From: Brevundimonas sp. MYb52
Lineage (GTDB): Bacteria; Pseudomonadota; Alphaproteobacteria; Caulobacterales; Caulobacteraceae
Length of the DNA stretch: 64,000 nucleotides
Direction of reading: 5' to 3'
Assembly: GCF_002979535.1 (NCBI RefSeq)
Contig: NZ_PCPB01000001.1
Coordinates: forward strand, 1 to 64,000
The notes beneath the pieces are model-generated. The model worked only from the letters and a program-made list of their open reading frames with translations. It ran no database searches and was not told the DNA's origin. Made by a program: the position numbers and the translations under genes. Numbering within the stretch: position 1 is the stretch's first letter; the number at the start of each line of letters is the position of its first letter. Positions 9,527-18,336 of this stretch are shown in pieces.

Positions 9527-9720
9527 CCAAGATCGCCGATCTCCGGGGCCAAACCCCCGACCAACTGGCCGACGAGCTGCTGAAGCTCAAGAAGGAACAG
9601 TTCAACCTGCGCTTCCAGGCCGCCACCGGTCAGATGGAAAAGACTCACCGCGTTGGTGAAGTCCGCAAAGACATCGCTCGCATCTCCACGCTTCTGCGTG
9701 AGAAGCGCGCAGCGGTTTAA
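9523..9720 (+). CDS. rpmC: 50S ribosomal protein L29
   Basis: The 65-residue product is L29: two helices with [26 protein letters not shown] and a [13 protein letters not shown] end. It lies next to the exit tunnel. ATGA overlap with rplP indicates coupled translation. Confidence 0.96.
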   Translation: MTKIADLRGQTPDQLADELLKLKKEQFNLRFQAATGQMEKTHRVGEVRKDIARISTLLREKRAAV

Positions 9721-9730
9721 GGAAACACCT

Positions 9731-9973
9731 ATGCCCAAACGTATTCTTGAAGGCGTGGTCGTGTCCGACAAGGGCGACAAGACGGTCGTCGTGAAGGTCG
9801 AGCGCACTCTGCTGCACCCGGTCCTGAAAAAGATCGTCCGTCTGTCCAAGAAGTACCACGCTCACGATGAGGGCAACGCCCTCAAAGTCGGCGACGTCGC
9901 ACGCATCGTCGAGTGCGCCCCCAAGTCCAAGCTGAAGCGTTGGGAAGTCGTTTCCCCCGCCTCGGCTTCCTAA
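9731..9973 (+). CDS. rpsQ: 30S ribosomal protein S17
   Basis: The 80-residue S17 has an OB-fold with [20 protein letters not shown] and KYHAHDE. The ATG at 9731 starts the conserved N-terminus; AAGGAAAC lies just upstream. A longer in-frame extension back to 9653 overlaps rpmC and is rejected. Confidence 0.97.
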   Translation: MPKRILEGVVVSDKGDKTVVVKVERTLLHPVLKKIVRLSKKYHAHDEGNALKVGDVARIVECAPKSKLKRWEVVSPASAS

Positions 9974-9991
9974 AGAAAAGGATCGGATCCT

Positions 9992-10360
9992 ATGATCCAG
10001 ATGCAAACTAACCTGGAGGTCGCCGATAATTCGGGCGCTCGCCGGGTCATGTGCATCAAGGTGTTGGGCGGCTCCAAGCGCCGCTACGCCTCGGTGGGCG
10101 ACACCATTGTCGCCTCGGTGAAGGAAGCTATTCCTCGCGGCCGCGTGAAGAAGGGCGACGTTGTTCGCGCCATCGTCGTGCGCACCGCCAAGGACATCCA
10201 GCGCAAGGACGGCTCGGTCATTCGTTTTGACAAGTCGGCCGCCGTCATCGTCAACAAGCAAAACGAGCCGGTCGGCACGCGGATCTTTGGCCCGGTTCCT
10301 CGCGAACTGCGCGCCAAGAACCACATGAAGATCATCTCGCTGGCTCCGGAGGTCCTGTAA
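9992..10360 (+). CDS. rplN: 50S ribosomal protein L14
   Basis: The 122-residue L14 has the invariant [27 protein letters not shown] start and [24 protein letters not shown] end. It forms an intersubunit bridge and is the docking site of the RsfS silencing factor. AAAAGGATCGGAT precedes the start. rplX begins one base after the stop. Confidence 0.97.
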   Translation: MIQMQTNLEVADNSGARRVMCIKVLGGSKRRYASVGDTIVASVKEAIPRGRVKKGDVVRAIVVRTAKDIQRKDGSVIRFDKSAAVIVNKQNEPVGTRIFGPVPRELRAKNHMKIISLAPEVL

Positions 10361-10361
10361 T

Positions 10362-10670
10362 ATGGCCGCCAAGATCAAAAAGGGCGACAAAGTCGTCGTC
10401 CTGACCGGCAAGGACAAGGGACGCACCGGCCAGGTGCTGAAGGTTCTGCCGACCGAAAACCGCGTCGTCGTGCAAGGCGTCAACATGGTTCAGCGCCACA
10501 CGCGCCCGACCCAGGCTGACCCGCAAGGCGGCATCAAGCACAAGGAAGCCTCGCTTCACCTGTCGAACGTCGCGATCGCCGACGCCAACGGCAAGGCGAC
10601 CCGCGTCGGCTTCAAGGTCGAAGGCGACGCCAAGGTTCGCTTCGCCAAGACCACGGGAGACGTCATCTAA
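10362..10670 (+). CDS. rplX: 50S ribosomal protein L24
   Basis: The 102-residue L24 has a KOW motif ([25 protein letters not shown], residues 4-28). It starts 50S assembly at the 5' domain of 23S rRNA. Its TAA overlaps the rplE ATG by one base. Confidence 0.97.
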   Translation: MAAKIKKGDKVVVLTGKDKGRTGQVLKVLPTENRVVVQGVNMVQRHTRPTQADPQGGIKHKEASLHLSNVAIADANGKATRVGFKVEGDAKVRFAKTTGDVI

Positions 10671-11230
10671 TGGCTGACACCAAGTACACGCCGCGTCTCA
10701 AGACCGAATATCAGGCTCGCATTCGCGCCGCCCTGAAAGAGCAGTTCGGTTACACCAACGAGATGCAGATCCCCAAGCTGGACAAGATCGTCCTGAACAT
10801 GGGTATCGGTGAAGCTGTCGCAGACTCCAAGAAGGCCAACGCGGCCCTCAAGGACCTGACGGCCATCGCCGGCCAGAAGGCCGTCGCCACCAAGGCTCGT
10901 AACTCCATCGCCGGCTTCAAGCTGCGTGAAGGCATGGTCATCGGCGGCAAGGTTACGCTGCGCGGCGCCCAGATGTACGAATTCCTGGACCGGTTCATCA
11001 CGATCGCGCTGCCGCGCGTGAAGGATTTCCGCGGCCTGAAGGGGACTTCGTTCGACGGTCGCGGCAACTACGCCACGGGTCTGAAGGAGCACATCGTGTT
11101 CCCCGAGATCAACTACGACCAGATCGACCAGATGTGGGGCATGGACATCGTTGTCTGCACCACGGCCAAGACCGATGCGGAAGCCAAGGCTCTCCTCACC
11201 GAGTTCAATTTCCCGTTCATCAAGAACTGA
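10670..11230 (+). CDS. rplE: 50S ribosomal protein L5
   Basis: The 186-residue L5 contains [19 protein letters not shown], the GQKAV segment and [19 protein letters not shown]. It binds 5S rRNA and contacts S13 across the subunit interface. It ends 19 bases before rpsN. Confidence 0.97.
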   Translation: MADTKYTPRLKTEYQARIRAALKEQFGYTNEMQIPKLDKIVLNMGIGEAVADSKKANAALKDLTAIAGQKAVATKARNSIAGFKLREGMVIGGKVTLRGAQMYEFLDRFITIALPRVKDFRGLKGTSFDGRGNYATGLKEHIVFPEINYDQIDQMWGMDIVVCTTAKTDAEAKALLTEFNFPFIKN

Positions 11231-11249
11231 GCGGGAAGGGAAGAGAACA

Positions 11250-11555
11250 ATGGCTAAGAAAAGCGCCGTAAACCGTAACGAAGCCGTCAAGGCCCTGGTT
11301 GCGAAGTATGCCGCAAAGCGGGCTGCCCTTAAGGCGACCGCCAACGACGAGAGCCTGCCGCTGGAAGAGCGTTTTGACGCTCGCCTGAAGCTGGCTGAGC
11401 TGCCGCGCAACTCGGCTCCGTCGCGCATCCGCAACCGCTGCGAAGTGACGGGCCGTCCGCGGGCCTTCTACCGCAAGCTGAAGATGAGCCGGATCGCCAT
11501 GCGCGAGCTGGGCAACCTGGGGCAGATCCCCGGCCTGACCAAGTCGAGCTGGTAA
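11250..11555 (+). CDS. rpsN: 30S ribosomal protein S14, zinc-free type
   Basis: This is the long 101-residue S14 form. The C-terminal half reads [19 protein letters not shown] without the paired CxxC motifs of zinc-binding S14. The ATG at 11250 has GGAAGGGAAGAG upstream; an extension back to 11151 lies inside rplE and is rejected. Confidence 0.97.
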   Translation: MAKKSAVNRNEAVKALVAKYAAKRAALKATANDESLPLEERFDARLKLAELPRNSAPSRIRNRCEVTGRPRAFYRKLKMSRIAMRELGNLGQIPGLTKSSW

Positions 11556-11570
11556 GGGGAGCGAACAGAT

Positions 11571-11969
11571 ATGATGATCAACGATCCCCTGAGCGACATG
11601 ATCGCTCGCATCAAGAACGCGGCGACCCGCAAGCGTTCCAAGGTGCTGACCCCGGCCTCGCGTCTGCGCCAGCGCGTCCTCGACGTGCTGCAGGACGAAG
11701 GCTACATCCGCGGCTATTCGCTGGTTCAAAACCCTGGCGAGTTCCCGCAGTTCGAGATCGAGCTGAAGTACTTCGACGGCCAGCCGGTGATCGCTGAGAT
11801 CGCCCGCGTGTCGAAGCCCGGCCGTCGCGTCTATTCGGCCATCGGCGATCTGAAGCCGATCAAGAACGGCCTCGGCATCTCGATCCTTTCGACTTCGAAG
11901 GGCGTCATGTCTGACGCCAACGCCCGCGACGCTAACGTCGGCGGCGAAGTCCTCTGCAGGGTCTACTGA
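11571..11969 (+). CDS. rpsH: 30S ribosomal protein S8
   Basis: The 132-residue S8 has the [14 protein letters not shown] start and the [13 protein letters not shown] segment that binds the central domain of 16S rRNA. In E. coli S8 is the spc-operon repressor. Two ATGs are in tandem (11571, 11574) behind GGGGAGCG. rplF starts two bases after the stop. Confidence 0.97.
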   Translation: MMINDPLSDMIARIKNAATRKRSKVLTPASRLRQRVLDVLQDEGYIRGYSLVQNPGEFPQFEIELKYFDGQPVIAEIARVSKPGRRVYSAIGDLKPIKNGLGISILSTSKGVMSDANARDANVGGEVLCRVY

Positions 11970-11970
11970 T

Positions 11971-12504
11971 ATGTCCCGTATTGGCAAGAAAACCATCGCT
12001 GTGCCGAAGGGCGTGACTGTCACGCTCAACGGTCAGACCGTCTCGGTGAAGGGTCCCAAGGGCGAACGCTCGTGGACCGTGGCCGAAGAAATCGAAATCA
12101 CCCAGGGCGACGAGGGCCTCTCGCTGGCCCCGCGTATGGACACGCCTCGCGCTCGCGCGATGTGGGGTCTGTCGCGCACCCTGGTCGACAACATGGTTGT
12201 CGGCGTGACCGACGGCTTCGAGAAGACCCTGGAACTGGTCGGCGTGGGTTACCGCGCTGCCCTGAAGGGCCAGGCTCTGTCGCTGCAGCTCGGCTTCTCG
12301 CATGAAGTCGACATCGCGCCGCCGGCCGGCGTCACCTTCGTCGTGCCCAAGCAAACTGAGATCAAGATCCAGGGCGCTGACAAGCAAGTCGTGGGTGAAA
12401 TCGCCGCCGTGATCCGCAAGCTGCGTCCGCCGGAGCCCTACAAGGGCAAGGGCGTGCGTTACTCGGGCGAAAAGGTCCGGCGCAAGGAAGGCAAGAAGAA
12501 GTAA
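11971..12504 (+). CDS. rplF: 50S ribosomal protein L6
   Basis: The 177-residue L6 has two repeated RRM-like domains and the C-terminal signature [23 protein letters not shown]. It lies near the sarcin-ricin loop and the factor-binding site. Spacing to the neighbours is two to three bases. Confidence 0.97.
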   Translation: MSRIGKKTIAVPKGVTVTLNGQTVSVKGPKGERSWTVAEEIEITQGDEGLSLAPRMDTPRARAMWGLSRTLVDNMVVGVTDGFEKTLELVGVGYRAALKGQALSLQLGFSHEVDIAPPAGVTFVVPKQTEIKIQGADKQVVGEIAAVIRKLRPPEPYKGKGVRYSGEKVRRKEGKKK

Positions 12505-12507
12505 GTC

Positions 12508-12864
12508 ATGGCTCTTTCTCTGCAACAACAAGCCAAGCGCCGCGCCGAACGCAACCGTCGTCGCCTCAAGGCTGTCGCCAACGGCCGTCTGCGTCTGTCG
12601 GTCTTCCGTTCGGACAAGAACATCTCGGCTCAAATCATCGACGACGCCCAGGGCGTCACGGTGGCCGCCGCCTCGTCGCTGGAAGGCGGCAAGGGTTCCA
12701 AGGGGTCGGACGTCGCCGCAGCTGCTGCGATCGGCAAGCTGATCGCCGAACGCGCCAAGGAGAAGGGCGTCACCGACGTCGTCTTCGACCGCGGCGGCTA
12801 CATCTATCACGGCCGCGTCAAGGCGCTGGCGGAGGCCGCGCGTGAAGCCGGCCTGAACTTCTAA
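12508..12864 (+). CDS. rplR: 50S ribosomal protein L18
   Basis: The 118-residue L18 has the basic [11 protein letters not shown] start, [19 protein letters not shown], and [28 protein letters not shown] at the end. It binds 5S rRNA with L5. rpsE follows after 13 bases. Confidence 0.97.
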   Translation: MALSLQQQAKRRAERNRRRLKAVANGRLRLSVFRSDKNISAQIIDDAQGVTVAAASSLEGGKGSKGSDVAAAAAIGKLIAERAKEKGVTDVVFDRGGYIYHGRVKALAEAAREAGLNF

Positions 12865-12877
12865 GGGATCGAGAAGC

Positions 12878-13483
12878 ATGGCTCGTGAACCCCAACGCGG
12901 ACAAGGTGGTCAGAACCGCGACCGCCGCGACCGTAACGCTCCCGCTGTCGATGGCCCGGATTCGGACATCGTCGAAAAGCTGGTGCACATCAACCGCGTC
13001 GCCGCCACCGTTAAGGGCGGCCGTCGTTTCTCGTTCGCAGCCCTGATGGTTGTGGGCGACGGCAAGGGCCGGGTCGGCTTCGGTCATGGCAAGGCGCGTG
13101 AAGTGCCGGAAGCCATCCGCAAGGCGACTGAAGAAGCCAAGAAGACCATGATCCGCGTTCCGCTCCGCGAGAACCGCACCCTGCACCACGACGGCAACGG
13201 CCGTTGGGGCGCCGGCAAGATCATGATGCGCGCTGCCCCTCCCGGCACGGGCGTCATCGCTGGTGGTCCGATGCGTGCGGTCCTCGAAACCCTCGGCGTC
13301 CAGGACGTCGTCGGCAAGTCGACCGGTTCGTCGAACCCGTACAACATGATCCGCGCGACCTTCGAAGCTCTGAAGGTTCAATCGTCGCCGCGTCAGGTTG
13401 CTGCAAAGCGTGGCAAGAAGGTCGCTGACCTGATGGGCCGCCGCAACGACGGCGCTTCGGCGCCTGAAGCAGTCGAGGGCTGA
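12878..13483 (+). CDS. rpsE: 30S ribosomal protein S5
   Basis: The 201-residue S5 has an N-terminal double-stranded-RNA-binding fold ([21 protein letters not shown]) and a second domain with [21 protein letters not shown]5 takes part in decoding fidelity. The roughly 25-residue polar N-terminus ([15 protein letters not shown]) is low in complexity. Confidence 0.97.
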   Translation: MAREPQRGQGGQNRDRRDRNAPAVDGPDSDIVEKLVHINRVAATVKGGRRFSFAALMVVGDGKGRVGFGHGKAREVPEAIRKATEEAKKTMIRVPLRENRTLHHDGNGRWGAGKIMMRAAPPGTGVIAGGPMRAVLETLGVQDVVGKSTGSSNPYNMIRATFEALKVQSSPRQVAAKRGKKVADLMGRRNDGASAPEAVEG

Positions 13484-13488
13484 TAGAC

Positions 13489-13683
13489 ATGGCCAAGAAC
13501 GAAAAAGCCACCGTCACGGTCCGCCAGACGGCCAGCCCGATCCGCCGCAAGTCGGATCAGCGCGCCACTCTGTCGGGTCTGGGTCTGAACCGCATCGGCC
13601 GTGAGTCGACGCTGGAAGACACCCCCTCGGTCCGTGGGATGATCGCCAAGGTCGCCCACATGGTCGAAGTGGTCGAAAAATAA
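13489..13683 (+). CDS. rpmD: 50S ribosomal protein L30
   Basis: The 64-residue L30 has the [31 protein letters not shown] core. It is the last gene before a 165-bp gap that holds a terminator-like hairpin, so a good part of transcription may stop here. Confidence 0.96.
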   Translation: MAKNEKATVTVRQTASPIRRKSDQRATLSGLGLNRIGRESTLEDTPSVRGMIAKVAHMVEVVEK

Positions 13684-13690
13684 GACGTTG

Positions 13691-13728
13691 CGCCCTCTCC
13701 CGGAAACGGGGGAGGGCGTTTCTCTTTT
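13691..13728 (+). terminator. Terminator-like hairpin between rpmD and rplO
   Basis: A 12-bp stem (13691-13702 with 13707-13718, one G-U pair) with a GAAA tetraloop is followed by TTTCTCTTTT. It lies eight bases after the rpmD stop, inside what is usually one continuous spc operon. Confidence 0.8.
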
Positions 13729-13755
13729 GAAGAAGCATCTTGCGATGCTGAGACG

Positions 13756-13780
13756 GGCCGCTTAGAAGCGGCCTTCAATT
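13756..13780 (+). other. Second hairpin in the rpmD-rplO gap
   Basis: GGCCGCTT (13756-13763) and AAGCGGCC (13766-13773) form an inverted repeat followed by TTCAATTTA. It could be a second weak terminator or a processing site. Confidence 0.5.
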
Positions 13781-13848
13781 TATCCAACGCCGAGTCAGGT
13801 GCGATCAATTCGATCAACCTGGCGCTAGCACCCGAAAGGATCAGGCAC

Positions 13849-14442
13849 ATGAAACTGAACGAAATTCGCGACAACGAAGGCGCCCACAAGAAGCGCATGC
13901 GCGTCGGCCGCGGCCCGGGTTCGGGCAAGGGCAAGACCGCCGGTCGCGGCGTCAAGGGTCAGAAGTCGCGTTCGGGCGTCGCCATCGGCGGCTTCGAAGG
14001 CGGTCAAATGCCGCTCTACATGCGTATGCCGAAGCGCGGCTTCAACAACCCGAACGCCCTGAAGCTGGCTGAAGTGAACCTGTGGCGCGTGCAAGAAGCC
14101 ATCGACGCCGGCAAGCTGGACGCCAAGGCTGAAATCAACGGCGCCGCGCTGGTGGCCGCCGGCGTGATCCGTCGCGTCAAGGACGGCGTGCGCGTCCTGG
14201 GTGAAGGCGAACTGAAGGCCAAGCTGAACCTGGTCGTGTGGTCGGCCTCGGCCGGCGCCATCAAGGCCATTGAAGCCGCCGGCGGTTCGGTTGAGCAACA
14301 GCGCATCGCCGCTGAAGCCAAGGCCGCTGCTCGCGTCGCCAAGCGCGAAGCCGCCAAGGGCAAGGCTCCGGCCGCCAAGGCTCCGCTGGGCGACGCCAAC
14401 AAGATCTCGGCCCGCGCCAAGCGCGCCGCGGCCAAGGCCTAA
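13849..14442 (+). CDS. rplO: 50S ribosomal protein L15 with long Ala/Lys tail
   Basis: L15 is recognised by [38 protein letters not shown] sequence, the [14 protein letters not shown] motif and the central KLDAKAEI region. At 197 residues it is roughly 35-50 longer than most bacterial L15. The extra sequence is an Ala/Lys-rich C-terminal tail (about 150-197). CGAAAGGATCAG precedes the ATG. It is separated from rpmD by 165 bp with two hairpins, so it may start a sub-operon with secY and adk. Confidence 0.96.
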   Translation: MKLNEIRDNEGAHKKRMRVGRGPGSGKGKTAGRGVKGQKSRSGVAIGGFEGGQMPLYMRMPKRGFNNPNALKLAEVNLWRVQEAIDAGKLDAKAEINGAALVAAGVIRRVKDGVRVLGEGELKAKLNLVVWSASAGAIKAIEAAGGSVEQQRIAAEAKAAARVAKREAAKGKAPAAKAPLGDANKISARAKRAAAKA

Positions 14443-14451
14443 ATCGATATC

Positions 14452-14511
14452 GTCATCCCGTGCGAGCGTCGCTGATGCGGCGTTCGCCGGGATCATCCGC
14501 ACCGGGATGAC
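14452..14511. repeat. REP-like extragenic palindrome
   Basis: GTCATCCCG (14452-14460) and CGGGATGAC (14503-14511) are perfect inverted arms. Pairing extends inward through TGCG/CGCA with one bulged base. The layout and the GTCATCCCG terminus look like REP elements of alphaproteobacterial genomes. Only one copy was noticed in the window. Confidence 0.6.
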
Positions 14512-14520
14512 GAAATTCAT

Positions 14521-14550
14521 GAAAGCGGCCCTCGCAAGACGGCCGCTTTC
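14521..14550 (+). other. Hairpin upstream of secY
   Basis: GAAAGCGGCC (14521-14530) and GGCCGCTTTC (14541-14550) form a perfect 10-bp stem with a 10-base loop. No T tract follows, so it is not a standard terminator. It ends 39 bases before the secY start. Confidence 0.6.
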
Positions 14551-14589
14551 CGCCTATCTGACGACGGGCATAGTCGTGGGGACCGCCTA

Positions 14590-15969
14590 ATGGCTTCGGC
14601 CGCTGAACAACTCGCCGCCAATATGAACATGGGCTCGTTCGCGAAAGCGACCGAGCTGCACAAACGCCTGCTGTTCACGCTGGGCGCGCTGCTGGTCTAT
14701 CGGATCGGCACCTATGTTCCGATTCCGGGCATCAATTCCGAGGCCTTCCTGGCCTTCTTCCAGAACCCTGATGGCCAGCGCGGCATCCTGGACATGTTCA
14801 ACATGTTCTCGGGCGGCGCGGTCGAGCGTATGGCCGTCTTCGCGTTGAACGTGATGCCCTACATCTCGGCCTCGATCATCGTGCAACTGATGGGCGCGGT
14901 TTACCCGCCCTGGGAGAAGCTGAAGAAGGAAGGCGGCGAAAGCGGCCGCAAGCAGCTCAACCAGTACACCCGTTACCTGACGGTCTTCCTGGCCCTGGCC
15001 CAGTCCTTCGGCATCGCCGCTGGCCTGAACGCCCAGGCCGGTCTGATTGACCAGCCGGGCATCTTCTTCATCATCTCGACGGTCACCACCCTGACCGGCG
15101 GCACCATGTTCCTGATGTGGCTGGGCGAGCAGGTGACGGCGCGCGGCGTCGGCAACGGCATCTCGCTGATCATCTTCGCGGGTATCGTGGCGGTTCTGCC
15201 GTCCACCGTGGCGCGTCTGCTGGGCCTTGCCCAACAGGGTCAGATGTCCGCTTTCACCTTGCTGTTCATCGCCGTCATGGCCGTGGCTGTGATCGTCTTC
15301 ATCGTCTTCATGGAGCGCGCCCAGCGCCGCCTTCTGATCCAGTATCCGAAGCGCCAGGAAGGCAACCGCATGACGGGCGGCGAGCGTTCGTTCCTGCCGC
15401 TGAAGGTCAACACCGCCGGCGTCATTCCCGCCATCTTCGCCTCGTCGCTGCTGATGCTGCCGACGACGGTCGCCACCTTCACCGCTCAGGCCAACCTGCC
15501 TGAGTGGATGAGCTGGCTGCCGCTGGTGACGGCGCAGCTGACGCACGGCCAGCCGCTGTTCATGATCCTGTATGCGGTCCTGATCGTCTTCTTCTGCTTC
15601 TTCTACACCTCGATCACCTTCAACCCTGAGGACACGGCGGAGAACCTGCGCAAGTACGGCGGCTTCCTGCCGGGCATCCGTCCGGGCAAGCGCACGGCCG
15701 AGTATCTGGACTATGTCCTGACGCGCCTGACGGTGATCGGCGCCGCCTACATCACCGCGGTCTGCCTGCTGCCGGAGTTCCTGGTCAGCAGCCTGGGCAA
15801 CAGCCTCTACTTCGGAGGAACGTCTATCTTGATCGTCGTCTCGGTCACGATGGACACTGTCGCTCAGATTCAGTCCCAACTGCTGGCGCACCAGTACGAG
15901 GGTCTGATCAAGAAGGCCAAGCTGCGTGGTCGTGGCGGTCGGGGCGGCGCCGCCCCCGCCCGACGCTAA
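14590..15969 (+). CDS. secY: Sec translocon channel SecY
   Basis: The 459-residue protein is SecY. It shows ten membrane segments, the plug-region GAVERMAVFALNVMPYISASI, the SLIIFAGIVA segment and the cytoplasmic KYGGFLPGIRPGKRTAEYLDY loop that contacts SecA. It forms the inner-membrane protein-conducting channel with SecE and SecG, neither of which is here. adk follows after 21 bases. Confidence 0.97.
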   Translation: MASAAEQLAANMNMGSFAKATELHKRLLFTLGALLVYRIGTYVPIPGINSEAFLAFFQNPDGQRGILDMFNMFSGGAVERMAVFALNVMPYISASIIVQLMGAVYPPWEKLKKEGGESGRKQLNQYTRYLTVFLALAQSFGIAAGLNAQAGLIDQPGIFFIISTVTTLTGGTMFLMWLGEQVTARGVGNGISLIIFAGIVAVLPSTVARLLGLAQQGQMSAFTLLFIAVMAVAVIVFIVFMERAQRRLLIQYPKRQEGNRMTGGERSFLPLKVNTAGVIPAIFASSLLMLPTTVATFTAQANLPEWMSWLPLVTAQLTHGQPLFMILYAVLIVFFCFFYTSITFNPEDTAENLRKYGGFLPGIRPGKRTAEYLDYVLTRLTVIGAAYITAVCLLPEFLVSSLGNSLYFGGTSILIVVSVTMDTVAQIQSQLLAHQYEGLIKKAKLRGRGGRGGAAPARR

Positions 15970-15990
15970 TCGGGTAGGGGAGCCCGCAAG

Positions 15991-16551
15991 ATGAACCTGA
16001 TCCTGTTCGGGCCGCCCGCGGCCGGCAAGGGCACGCAAGCCAAGCGTCTGGTCGAGGAGCGGGGCATGATCCAGCTCTCGACCGGCGACATGCTTCGCGC
16101 CGCGATCGCTTCCGGCTCGGAACTGGGCCTCAAGGTCAAGGACGTGCTGGCGCGCGGCGACCTGGTCACCGACGAGATCGTCATCGCCCTGATCGAGGAT
16201 CGTCTGCCGGAGGCCGAGGCCGCCGGCGGCGCCATCTTCGACGGCTTTCCGCGCAATGTGGCCCAGGCCGAAGCCCTGGACGCCATGTTGGCCAAGCGCG
16301 GCGCCCAGATCGATCGGGTCGTTCGCCTGAAGGTCGATGACGCCGCCCTGACCGCCCGCATCGGCAAGCGTTTCGCCGAGCAGGGCCGCCCGGACGACAA
16401 TCCCGAGACCTTCAAGGACCGCCTGGCCGTCTATAACGCCCAGACCGCGCCCCTGCTTCCCTACTATCAAGCCCAGGGCAAGCTGACTGAGATCGACGGC
16501 ATGGGCGACATCGCCACGGTCGCCGCCGCTATCGACGGCGCCCTGGTCTAG
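15991..16551 (+). CDS. adk: Adenylate kinase (short form)
   Basis: The 186-residue enzyme converts ATP and AMP to two ADP. It has the P-loop GPPAAGKGT (residues 7-15), the LSTGDMLR AMP-binding segment and FDGFPRN. The large LID insertion with zinc cysteines is missing, as in other short alphaproteobacterial forms. TAGGGGAGC precedes the ATG. It is normally followed by rpsM in this gene order; here a TonB-like gene intervenes. Confidence 0.96.
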   Translation: MNLILFGPPAAGKGTQAKRLVEERGMIQLSTGDMLRAAIASGSELGLKVKDVLARGDLVTDEIVIALIEDRLPEAEAAGGAIFDGFPRNVAQAEALDAMLAKRGAQIDRVVRLKVDDAALTARIGKRFAEQGRPDDNPETFKDRLAVYNAQTAPLLPYYQAQGKLTEIDGMGDIATVAAAIDGALV

Positions 16552-16613
16552 CCTCTGATCTGAAGCGGGTTTCGGGCGTTAGACGTTCGGGTATCCGCTT
16601 TCATGGGGCGCAC

Positions 16614-17330
16614 ATGAGCAGAAGATCGTCGTCTCGAAGCGCCAGGTTCGCCATGGCGGGCGTGGCTGTCGGGGCGCTGCATCTGGCTCTGTTCGGACTG
16701 CTGGGGCATCTTCGGCCCGTCACGCCATCCACGTCATTGTCACGGCCGGTCGAGGTAGAACTCGTCCGGCCGTCGCCAATTCTCCCCTTGCCGGCGCCAC
16801 CCCCGCCGAAGCCCGCGCCGGTCGAGGGCGGCGGCGCCCCTGCCGCGCCTTCGCGGGTTCATCTGCCGCCGAAGAAGATCGAACGCCCGCCCGAGGTGAC
16901 GGCGCCGCCCAAGCCTGCGCCCGAGCCGCCGATGATCGTGGGCGCGGCCCCCGATGTCGGCCCGGCGCCGGGGCAGGGGCTCGGCGGCGAGGGCAATGGG
17001 TCCGGCGCAGGGCAGGGCGCCGGTTCGGGGCTCGGGGCTGGGGACGGCCCGCCGCGCCTGATCCAGGGGCCGACCAAGGACCAGATCCGTCGGCTTCACC
17101 CGCGCGAGGCCTTTCGCCAGCGCCTGAACGGCAGCGCCCGGATCGCCTGCCGCATCCGGCTCGACATGCGGCTGGAGGATTGCCGGGTCGTCGACGAGGC
17201 GCCGCCGGGTAGAGGATTCGGCCAGGCGGCTCTTGCGGCTTCGTCGTATTTCCGCTTTCGTCCTCCCACGCGCGACGGTCGCCCTGTTGAAGGACGAGAG
17301 ATCACTGTGGGTGTGGAGTTCATGCCATGA
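16614..17330 (+). CDS. TonB-like energy transducer
   Basis: The 238-residue product has the TonB layout: a short basic N-terminus, one membrane helix (about 12-31), a proline-rich span (about 45-110), a glycine-rich linker (about 112-148) and a TonB C-terminal domain (about 155-238) with IACRIRLDMRLEDCRVVDEAPPGRGF-type sequence. It would carry proton-motive energy to outer-membrane receptors if an ExbB/ExbD pair exists elsewhere. It sits between adk and rpsM, inside the ribosomal block. The SD is weak. No receptor gene is near. Confidence 0.75.
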   Translation: MSRRSSSRSARFAMAGVAVGALHLALFGLLGHLRPVTPSTSLSRPVEVELVRPSPILPLPAPPPPKPAPVEGGGAPAAPSRVHLPPKKIERPPEVTAPPKPAPEPPMIVGAAPDVGPAPGQGLGGEGNGSGAGQGAGSGLGAGDGPPRLIQGPTKDQIRRLHPREAFRQRLNGSARIACRIRLDMRLEDCRVVDEAPPGRGFGQAALAASSYFRFRPPTRDGRPVEGREITVGVEFMP

Positions 17331-17354
17331 CGGGACGCGCTTGGCGTGCGCCCG

Positions 17355-17382
17355 TTGACGCACAGAGAATCCCCTGTATAAG
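17355..17382 (+). promoter_or_regulatory. Promoter of the alpha operon (rpsM-rplQ)
   Basis: TTGACG (17355-17360) and TATAAG (17377-17382) are 16 bases apart. The site lies between the TonB-like gene and rpsM and would give a leader of about 80 nt, so rpsM-rpsK-rpoA-rplQ can be transcribed independently of the spc block. Confidence 0.75.
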
Positions 17383-17467
17383 GGCCGCTTCCGCGAAGGG
17401 CGCACACGCTCCTGGTCTGTTGACCGGAGCGGTTTCCGCGTCTGTTTAAGCGTATCTGGAGATTCTC

Positions 17468-17836
17468 GTGGCCCGTATCGCTGGCGTCAACATTCCGACC
17501 AACAAGCGCGTCGAAATCGCGCTTCAGTACATCCATGGCATCGGCGCGCACGCCGCCAAGGAAATCACCGCGAAGGTCGGCATTGAGCCCGCTCGCCGCG
17601 TCAACTCGCTGACCGATGCTGAAATCCTGCAGATCCGTGAAACGATCGACAAGGATCACACCGTCGAAGGCGACCTGCGTCGCGAAACCTCGATGAACAT
17701 CAAGCGTCTGATGGACCTGGCCTGCTACCGCGGCCTGCGTCACCGTAAGGGCCTGCCGGTCCGCGGTCAGCGCACGCACACCAACGCCCGCACCCGCAAG
17801 GGCCCGGCCAAGCCGATCGCCGGCAAGAAGAAGTAA
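17468..17836 (+). CDS. rpsM: 30S ribosomal protein S13
   Basis: The 122-residue S13 has the [25 protein letters not shown] start, a helix-two-turn-helix, and the basic tail [24 protein letters not shown]. The start is GTG, with CTGGAG upstream. S13 contacts L5 and tRNA across the subunit interface. First gene of the alpha operon. Confidence 0.97.
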   Translation: MARIAGVNIPTNKRVEIALQYIHGIGAHAAKEITAKVGIEPARRVNSLTDAEILQIRETIDKDHTVEGDLRRETSMNIKRLMDLACYRGLRHRKGLPVRGQRTHTNARTRKGPAKPIAGKKK

Positions 17837-17852
17837 GAGAAAGAGCTGACCG

Positions 17853-18242
17853 ATGGCTAAGGAACCGGGTCGCGTTAAGCGCCGCGAACGCAAGAACATC
17901 ACGTCGGGCGTGGCTCACGTGAACGCCTCTTTCAACAACACCATGATCACGATCACGGACGCCCAGGGGAACGCGATTTCCTGGTCCTCGGCCGGTCACA
18001 TGGGCTTCAAGGGTTCGCGTAAGTCGACCCCTTACGCCGCCCAGATGGCTGCTGAAGACGCCGGCAAGAAGGCTCAAGAGCACGGCGTGAAAACGCTGGA
18101 AGTCAACGTCTCGGGTCCGGGTTCCGGCCGTGAGTCGGCGCTTCGCGCTCTGCAGGCCGTCGGTCTGACGATCACGACCATCCGCGACGTCACGCCGATG
18201 CCGCACAATGGTTGCCGTCCGCCCAAGCGCCGCCGCGTCTAA
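17853..18242 (+). CDS. rpsK: 30S ribosomal protein S11
   Basis: The 129-residue S11 has the [22 protein letters not shown] core and the [15 protein letters not shown] tail. It forms part of the 30S platform. The stop is followed by a 94-bp gap with a compound hairpin before rpoA. Confidence 0.97.
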   Translation: MAKEPGRVKRRERKNITSGVAHVNASFNNTMITITDAQGNAISWSSAGHMGFKGSRKSTPYAAQMAAEDAGKKAQEHGVKTLEVNVSGPGSGRESALRALQAVGLTITTIRDVTPMPHNGCRPPKRRRV

Positions 18243-18273
18243 TCGCGACAGCGTTTCAGGCACCCCCAATCTC

Positions 18274-18316
18274 CGTCGGCTCCACCATGGCCTCGTCGAC
18301 AAGGCCGGAGCCGACG
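18274..18316 (+). other. Compound hairpin in the rpoA leader
   Basis: CGTCGGCTCC (18274-18283) pairs perfectly with GGAGCCGACG (18307-18316). Inside it GGCCT (18289-18293) pairs with AGGCC (18302-18306), leaving a 5-base bulge and an 8-base loop. It ends 20 bases before the rpoA start. No T tract follows, so a role in translation or RNA processing is more likely than termination. Confidence 0.65.
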
Positions 18317-18336
18317 AAATCCGTTCGAGGGACTCT

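Noticed and set aside
14587..16470. 627-codon antisense frame opposite secY and adk
   Set aside because: Shadow of two recognised essential genes.
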